Under the pieces are notes generated by a model that saw only the letters and a list, made by a program, of their open reading frames with translations, was not told the origin of the DNA and did no database searches. The position numbers and the translations under genes are program-made. Below, piece after piece: positions 52,730-57,474 of a stretch of DNA of 57,474 nt (position 1 is the stretch's first letter; each line of letters begins with the position of its first letter). Location of the stretch: contig JABURP010000101.1 in assembly GCA_014762645.1 (NCBI GenBank), forward strand, positions 1-57,474, read 5' to 3'. Origin of the DNA: Crocinitomicaceae bacterium. Its GTDB lineage: Bacteria > Bacteroidota > Bacteroidia > Flavobacteriales_D > Crocinitomicaceae.

Positions 52730-54948
52730 TACAGTTTTATCTTAAGACCTGCGTTAAAGAAAAAGCCGTCAAGCGGCGCCCATACATCTGTATACTGCGG
52801 AGTATTATTCGGTCCGCTCAATGTACTACCGTAACGACTTTGACGAACATCCGTGAAATTCTCCGCATTGAGGAATATCACAAAGTTTTGCAGGGTACGC
52901 TCCACAATTATTCCGGTAGTGAATAGATCTCTGGTGTACGAACCATCTGTTAACTTTTGCCGTGATTTATACTCATAATCCCATCCAATACGCCATTTAC
53001 CCTCAATTACGAATAGTAAATCTCCCTTAATACTGTGAACTGGTGTCAACGGAATTACTCTTGTCAAACCAGCTTCTTCTATGTAAGCATCCGTATACGT
53101 ATATCCCACAAACCAGGTAAACCACCAAAGTGTTAGTTTTATTTGGGATTCAAACCCTCTGGCGTGTAGCATACCCGGGGAGTTGGCATAGGTATAGCCA
53201 CCGGTTGAATCAATATTGAGTAAAATCGGATTGTCAATAACGTTATAGAAAAACAACTGATCGAATGTCAACAATACGTTCTTTGTTCCGAAATTAGAGG
53301 TGTATTTGAAATCAATGTTGCCATTATACGATCGTTCTGCATCAACATTTTCAAAATCTACCGGGTTTACATTTTTAAAGCCCAGGGGTTCTGCCTCCTC
53401 TGTAAATACAGTCGGTAAACGATATCCCATCCCACCGCCAAGACGAATACTAAATGGTTTCACAACCTTCCATAATGCAGATATTCTTGGCAAAACAAAA
53501 GGCTGAATCCCTCTTAAGCTCAAGGCACTGGAGGCAAGCGCAAAATCAGTTCGCAATCCTGTTTCCACAGAAAACTTCTCGTGAATATCCCAAAGGTGAT
53601 TGGCAAACAAACCATACGTAAAGAATTGCTGATTTCTGAGCATTGAAGTATCCATTTCACGCTCCCTGAACTCATCTGTATAGATGTTCAATCCAAAAAT
53701 AAGATTGTGTTTTGCCTCTTTAATGTTGTAGTTAAACTCTGTAAAGGAGTTCCGTTGTGTTCCGGCAAACCTGATCATGTTCCCCAGCTGATCTTCCCGA
53801 ATTTCAATGTAACGATCAAACGTACTAACACTGTTTTTAAAACTTAAAATATTACCTTTTTTAGTTTCTCTCGTAGCTTTAAACTGTGTCGTAAACCGCT
53901 TTGACTCTTGTTTATCGTAATAAAAATTGCTCAGCGTCGGAGCGTTTTTATTGATCAGTGAAAGATCTCCCCCCATCCTGTTCTCAATTGTAACCATAAG
54001 TCCTGCATACAGTTCCGTACGATCATCCGGATAAAAGAACAAGCGCGGGTTAAAGTTCATTTTAAAAACAGACGGTATGTCCGTGTACCCATTGTCATCC
54101 GCATCATAAGGCTCGTGTAAATGAAATGATGCCAGGTTGGTAAAGCCCCATTTACCAAATCGTTTTCCGGCGAAAAAATTCAGGTCACGAGAGCCAATAT
54201 GCGAAGCATTCAAATGCAACAGAACTTCATCACTAATCGGTTTTTTACTGAGCAAATTCACTAGTCCTCCAATAGCGCCACCACCGTATAAGGTAGAAGC
54301 GGACCCCTTGATATACTCTACTTGCCGTAAATCAAGCGGTGGAATTTGTAGCACATCCAAACTTCCTGAAAACCCACCATATAAAGGAAAACCATCCTTT
54401 AATATCTGTGTGTAACGCCCATTGAGTCCTTGTATTCGAACAACCGCTCCATTAGAAGTTGCTGCGGTGGTTTGTACCTGGATACCCGTACTGTGTGTAA
54501 TTAAGTGTGAAATTTTTCCCGGTTCCATTGAAGCAGCTTCATCAATTTCTTCCGTCAACACCTCGGTTCGAGTCGGTAGATCAGCAATAGAACGGTTGGA
54601 CCGTGTGGCCTCAACAATAACAACGTCCAGTTCGGCGTCCGGTTCCAGTTTTACGATCATCAACACGTTCTCCTCCAGTGGAAATGTCATCTCAATCTCT
54701 TTATCCTGATATCCCACTGCCGAAAAAACAAGCACCTGCTCACCTTCGGGAACCTGAGATAGGCTCACCTGCCCCAGTGTGTCAGAAATACTTCCCGTTT
54801 GCGTGCCTTTCACCAGAACTTTAGCACCAACGATAACCTCTTTGGTCTCACTATCAATTACTTTTGCCTGGTAAGTACCCTGTGCTATTCCGTTAGATGC
54901 AAACAAGCATACCAGAATAAATAAAAACTGAAGTCCCTTATTATTCAT
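52729..54948 (-). CDS. TonB-dependent outer-membrane receptor with N-terminal CarboxypepD-regulatory-like domain
   Basis: A 739-residue receptor. The signal peptide (LQFLFILVCLFASNGIA, cut before QG) is followed by a carboxypeptidase-regulatory-like domain (about 25-105; VIDSETKEVIVGAKVLVKG), a TonB-box-like stretch (DVVIVEATRS), the plug domain (about 125-235; VVRIQGLNGRYTQILKDGFP, IEYIKG-type end) and the 22-strand barrel. The C-terminus ends in an aromatic/hydrophobic strand (LDGFFFNAGLKIKL). It should import a siderophore, vitamin or other scarce nutrient using TonB energy; the ligand cannot be read. No SusD partner is present. A TAAATATA (TATATTTA on the minus strand, one mismatch to TAnnTTTG) at 54954-54961 may be its promoter. 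Confidence 0.93.
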   Translation of the reverse strand: MNNKGLQFLFILVCLFASNGIAQGTYQAKVIDSETKEVIVGAKVLVKGTQTGSISDTLGQVSLSQVPEGEQVLVFSAVGYQDKEIEMTFPLEENVLMIVKLEPDAELDVVIVEATRSNRSIADLPTRTEVLTEEIDEAASMEPGKISHLITHSTGIQVQTTAATSNGAVVRIQGLNGRYTQILKDGFPLYGGFSGSLDVLQIPPLDLRQVEYIKGSASTLYGGGAIGGLVNLLSKKPISDEVLLHLNASHIGSRDLNFFAGKRFGKWGFTNLASFHLHEPYDADDNGYTDIPSVFKMNFNPRLFFYPDDRTELYAGLMVTIENRMGGDLSLINKNAPTLSNFYYDKQESKRFTTQFKATRETKKGNILSFKNSVSTFDRYIEIREDQLGNMIRFAGTQRNSFTEFNYNIKEAKHNLIFGLNIYTDEFREREMDTSMLRNQQFFTYGLFANHLWDIHEKFSVETGLRTDFALASSALSLRGIQPFVLPRISALWKVVKPFSIRLGGGMGYRLPTVFTEEAEPLGFKNVNPVDFENVDAERSYNGNIDFKYTSNFGTKNVLLTFDQLFFYNVIDNPILLNIDSTGGYTYANSPGMLHARGFESQIKLTLWWFTWFVGYTYTDAYIEEAGLTRVIPLTPVHSIKGDLLFVIEGKWRIGWDYEYKSRQKLTDGSYTRDLFTTGIIVERTLQNFVIFLNAENFTDVRQSRYGSTLSGPNNTPQYTDVWAPLDGFFFNAGLKIKL

Positions 54949-54981
54949 GGTTATAAATATAGTGTTCCCTGTAGAATTACA

Positions 54982-55851
54982 TCAACAACCAACCGTGTGA
55001 TGTTCAGCAGTAAATTTTAAGAGTTCATCCCCTTCAGCCTCACCAGAAAGGTAAAGTGTTGGAAGATAGACATTATAATGGTAGCTGGCATTGATCAGCA
55101 AATCGGCTATGCCATCTCTGTCAATATCGCCTACAAATAATAATATAGGTGTTAATGACTCCAAATACTCAACATCCATCACCTTCGTTGAACGCAATTC
55201 ACCGTCAATTTTAGCCTCAACAAAAACTTTAAAATCCCTTATTTCACTGTAATTATCGGTGAGCTTTTCTTCGCGCCCTTCAGTGTATACTTTGTATCTG
55301 TTGTTTTTATATACAAATTCCAGTTCATCATCTATATTAAGGTATGAAGATTCCAGTTTTACTTCTTCAATTTCACCCTCTGATAAAATATCCTGTCCAT
55401 TAATAAGTACAACCGTTTCGTCTTCATTGTTTGTTGATACTGCCCAACCTGTTTGTTCATTTCCTTCATCCAGAATAGGGTCATTCACGCGCTCACAAGT
55501 AATGAAGGTTTTAGACAAATAAGTAACAGAATCAGATCTGAAAACACCCCACCACTCTCTTTCCTCCGCATCCTCCATCACCTCATCACCGTGAAATTCA
55601 CCAGTAGTGAGGATTACTGTGCCAGTACTGACTCGCTCATCATTTGGCGCATCAACAATGTCCGTTACGGAAAGTGTATCTGTTTCCAATGAATCTGTAG
55701 CATTACTTTCCAGGGTCGTTTGATCTTCAGCGTCTGATGATTCATTTGATGAACACGACCCCAGTAATACGGCACTTAACAGTAAACCTGTAATTACGTG
55801 TAAACCTCTGCAACTAAAGTAATGTCTAGTAAAATCCGAGAATTGCATCAT
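54982..55851 (-). CDS. Hypothetical lipoprotein with FG-GAP/VCBS-like calcium motif
   Basis: A 289-residue protein. The lipoprotein signal GLLLSAVLLGSC, lipobox LGSC, puts the lipidated Cys near residue 32-33, after a rather long pre-sequence (MMQFSDFTRHYFSCRG). The mature N-terminus is Ser/Asp/Thr-rich and acidic. A D-x-D-x-D-G-x-x-D motif (VGDIDRDGIADLLINA) near residues 245-260 resembles the calcium loop of FG-GAP/VCBS repeats. The start is ATG 55851 (or 55848); an upstream start at 55893 is unlikely. It overlaps the upstream gene by 26 bases. Confidence 0.68.
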   Translation of the reverse strand: MMQFSDFTRHYFSCRGLHVITGLLLSAVLLGSCSSNESSDAEDQTTLESNATDSLETDTLSVTDIVDAPNDERVSTGTVILTTGEFHGDEVMEDAEEREWWGVFRSDSVTYLSKTFITCERVNDPILDEGNEQTGWAVSTNNEDETVVLINGQDILSEGEIEEVKLESSYLNIDDELEFVYKNNRYKVYTEGREEKLTDNYSEIRDFKVFVEAKIDGELRSTKVMDVEYLESLTPILLFVGDIDRDGIADLLINASYHYNVYLPTLYLSGEAEGDELLKFTAEHHTVGC

Positions 55852-56458
55852 GTTGGTGATTTTCTTCTTTGTATTCTTCCATGTGAATATCAACGGTAAA
55901 CGTGGTTCCTTCTTCCCCCAGCGTAATGGTCAGGTATTTTGATTCCATATCCTCCGCATTAGCGGTAAGGTAAAATTTATCCGCCAAAGCCCGGGATAAC
56001 TCCACTTCATACTCTCCCCTATCGTTTGTTTCAAAGTAAAACACTTCGTCAATATCAAAATAACTCAAGTGCGCTTTTATGGGATTACCGTTATGGTCAT
56101 ACACGGTACCCTTCAAAATTATTTTAGTCGTATCCACAGAGTTGCTTTGAACCGGGTCAGCAGGATAATGCACCTGTGTTTGCCCAAAAAGCATAGACGC
56201 ATTGAACCCCAGTAAGAATACGGCTGCAAATGCCAAGCGGAATATTGTCTGAAAACGTGATTTTTCTTCAGGTTTGGCCATATCCCTGTCAAAAATGCCA
56301 CACCTTATATGCTGCTCTTTTGTTATCTGCTCTATCTCTTCAAAAGTATTTCCCCTGAAATCGTAAATGTTTTTACTACAGGTATCGCAATAAAACCCAC
56401 ACTCGGTTTTAGGCATTTGGTCCAAAGATTCAGGGCAATTGTATTTAATTCGAATCAT
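55826..56458 (-). CDS. Cys-rich N-terminal domain / TM / carboxypeptidase-regulatory-like protein (paralogue 2)
   Basis: A 210-residue protein with an unusual layout. First comes a small Cys domain (C8, C20, C24, C27, C53; CPESL, GFYCDTCSKNIYDFRG, RCGIFD), probably metal- or redox-active and cytosolic. Then a membrane helix (about 68-90; AFAAVFLLGFNASMLFGQ) ends like a signal peptide. The outer part carries a carboxypeptidase-regulatory-like beta-sandwich (about 113-195; KGTVYDHNGNPI, ETNDRGEYEVEL). The Cys domain is of the type found at the start of Bacteroidota membrane proteins; the function is unknown. It lies two bases downstream of paralogue 1. Confidence 0.7.
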   Translation of the reverse strand: MIRIKYNCPESLDQMPKTECGFYCDTCSKNIYDFRGNTFEEIEQITKEQHIRCGIFDRDMAKPEEKSRFQTIFRLAFAAVFLLGFNASMLFGQTQVHYPADPVQSNSVDTTKIILKGTVYDHNGNPIKAHLSYFDIDEVFYFETNDRGEYEVELSRALADKFYLTANAEDMESKYLTITLGEEGTTFTVDIHMEEYKEENHQHDAILGFY

Positions 56459-56460
56459 AA

Positions 56461-57114
56461 TCAGTATGAATTAGGGTCATAATAAGCTCCCATTAAAGGT
56501 CTTCTCGGCCATCTGGTTCTCAATTTTTCCAGTTGTATTTCGTACCAGTAGGTCCTGGCCTCAACATCTTCAATATAAATATGCTCGGCCCTTTTCCCCT
56601 CAGCTACAAAATATAAATTCACAGCATGGCCAATCATCACCGTATCAATTTCAAACTCAAATTCGCCCTCACTGTTCGTGCTAAATTTAAACTCCGTATC
56701 TCCCACAACGTATGATGCTGTGCCTTCCAGCGGTTTGCCCCTATGATCTTTTAGAACACCCTTCACCAACACCTTTTCAGAGCTTTCCGTGGTCATGGTA
56801 ACTTTGGTAGAATCGTAATGCACTTTTGTTTGCGCAAATAAAGTAGCAGCATTAAGTCCAAGCAAAAACACAGCCGTAAATGCCACCCGAAAAATTGTTT
56901 GAACAACTGATCGGTGTGAGGCCACTGCCACTTCCGGATCAAAAATTCCGCACTGAACATTCTTTTCACGTGTAATTTGCTTAATCCGCGCGCGGGATAA
57001 TCCCCTAAAATCAAACACCTCTTTTTTACAGGATTCACAATAGAACCCACACGAAGATTTTTGCATTTCTTCCAGTTCTTCGGGGCATTTATATGTCACT
57101 TGAATCCTACTCAA
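56461..57114 (-). CDS. Cys-rich N-terminal domain / TM / carboxypeptidase-regulatory-like protein (paralogue 1)
   Basis: A 217-residue paralogue of the 55826-56458 product, sharing the Cys layout (CPEEL, SCGFYCESCKKEVFDFRG, QCGIFD), the linker SVVQTIFRVAFTAVFLLGLNAA, an AQTKVHY post-helix segment and the carboxypeptidase-regulatory-like domain (VKGVLKDHRGKPLEG, TNSEGEFEFEID). The C-terminus ends YYDPNSY. Two such genes plus a lipoprotein in one operon suggest a small envelope unit, but its job is not known. The start is ATG 57114. Confidence 0.7.
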   Translation of the reverse strand: MSRIQVTYKCPEELEEMQKSSCGFYCESCKKEVFDFRGLSRARIKQITREKNVQCGIFDPEVAVASHRSVVQTIFRVAFTAVFLLGLNAATLFAQTKVHYDSTKVTMTTESSEKVLVKGVLKDHRGKPLEGTASYVVGDTEFKFSTNSEGEFEFEIDTVMIGHAVNLYFVAEGKRAEHIYIEDVEARTYWYEIQLEKLRTRWPRRPLMGAYYDPNSY

Positions 57115-57474
57115 AACTCAGACGGCTTTTACTTTGATTTCGTGCAGTAAAACTTGTACTCAACTGTAATCCTTGCACTTATCCTCCTTTGCAAATTACT
57201 AAAATTATTGTGTTTTGGCCACCTGTTTCCCGCTTTTCGCTCTAGTTGCACTTGCAAATAAGTATTTCTCCCGGTCCGCATTCCGGCTTCCGGTGGTCGC
57301 CGTCACAACTCATCCTAAACCGAATAAAAGGCAAGTGCAAGCTGCCGCTTCAATCGGGGGTGGACATTTGAACGTCCCGCTTTCCCCTGCTGCGAAGTAG
57401 CTGCACTGCTTCGCTCAATAACTCTGGTAAGTGTAATTAGGCTCTACTTTGAATGCTACTCGATACAATAGCCG
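57115..57474. other. Non-coding, G+C-rich, hairpin-containing region at the window end
   Basis: 360 bases without a convincing gene. From about 57220 the base composition is visibly richer in G+C than the rest of the window. TTGCACTTGC (57246-57255) and GCAAGTGCAA (57331-57340) are perfect 10-base inverted copies 75 bases apart. GCGAAGTAG (57392-57400) and CTGCTTCGC (57406-57414) form an 8-of-9 bp hairpin with a 5-base loop. A 61-codon open frame (57215-57400) lacks coding character. It may be an interspersed repeat or part of an RNA gene that continues past the window. Confidence 0.4.

Noticed and set aside
57215-57400. 61-codon open frame at the right edge
   Set aside because: No signal peptide, domain or start context; lies across inverted repeats and looks like chance in G+C-rich DNA.

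Overview
The window reads as chromosomal DNA of a Bacteroidota bacterium, most likely Flavobacteriales (inference). The grounds are a type B T9SS-sorted adhesin, a GldI-like lipoprotein, lipoproteins with Bacteroidota-style lipoboxes, an IcmF-type mutase, a class I HMG-CoA reductase, and exact matches to the Bacteroidota -7 promoter element TAnnTTTG just upstream of several starts. Ribosome-binding sites are mostly not recognisable, and most operon genes are joined by stop/start overlaps. I see no transposase, prophage, CRISPR array, rRNA or tRNA.

Layout. 0-3.7 kb: a tight run with an HTH regulator (5' end off the window), a PLD-type nuclease, a TlpA-like thioredoxin, an exonuclease/GIY-YIG fusion and a voltage-gated K+ channel with a zinc ribbon. 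4.0-6.3 kb: pckA with its own promoter, a possible operator and a terminator, then a lipoprotein. 6.4-9.7 kb: a giant T9SS-exported protein. 10-20.4 kb: five tandem SpoIIE/PP2C phosphatases on the minus strand that share the catalytic end but have different sensor ends (TPR or Cache-like). A sixth lies at 31.1-33.3 kb behind icmF.

20.6-31.1 kb: an eight-gene plus-strand operon starting at one promoter. It encodes HMG-CoA reductase, a UbiA-like prenyltransferase, a rifampin-phosphotransferase-like dikinase, a BtaA-like (DUF3419) transferase, a phytol/dolichol-kinase-like protein, a GNAT-like protein, an acyl-adenylating ligase and a cytochrome P450. I do not recognise this set as a described pathway. 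It looks like a dedicated isoprenoid or lipid biosynthetic cluster and is my main candidate for an undescribed system.

33-41 kb: icmF, DinB, an RsmI-like methyltransferase, a low-molecular-weight PTPase and dnaA with an AT-rich upstream region. 41-50 kb: housekeeping genes (mnmD, terC family, ligA, dapA, nrnA, two FKBP lipoproteins). 50-57 kb: an HD phosphohydrolase, a NYN RNase-like protein, two Yip1-like membrane proteins, a TonB-dependent receptor, and a lipoprotein next to two paralogous Cys-domain/TM/carboxypeptidase-regulatory-like proteins. The last 360 bases are a G+C-rich, hairpin-rich non-coding stretch.

A second unusual pattern is at the 3' ends of the phosphatase genes. At least three of the ends (14.1, 16.15 and 31.15 kb) sit in quasi-palindromes in which the codons for the conserved VCVIGVR tail form one arm, and the two others (9.99 and 12.39 kb) have a shorter hairpin at the stop. 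Those last two are also followed by a short orphan copy of the same tail.
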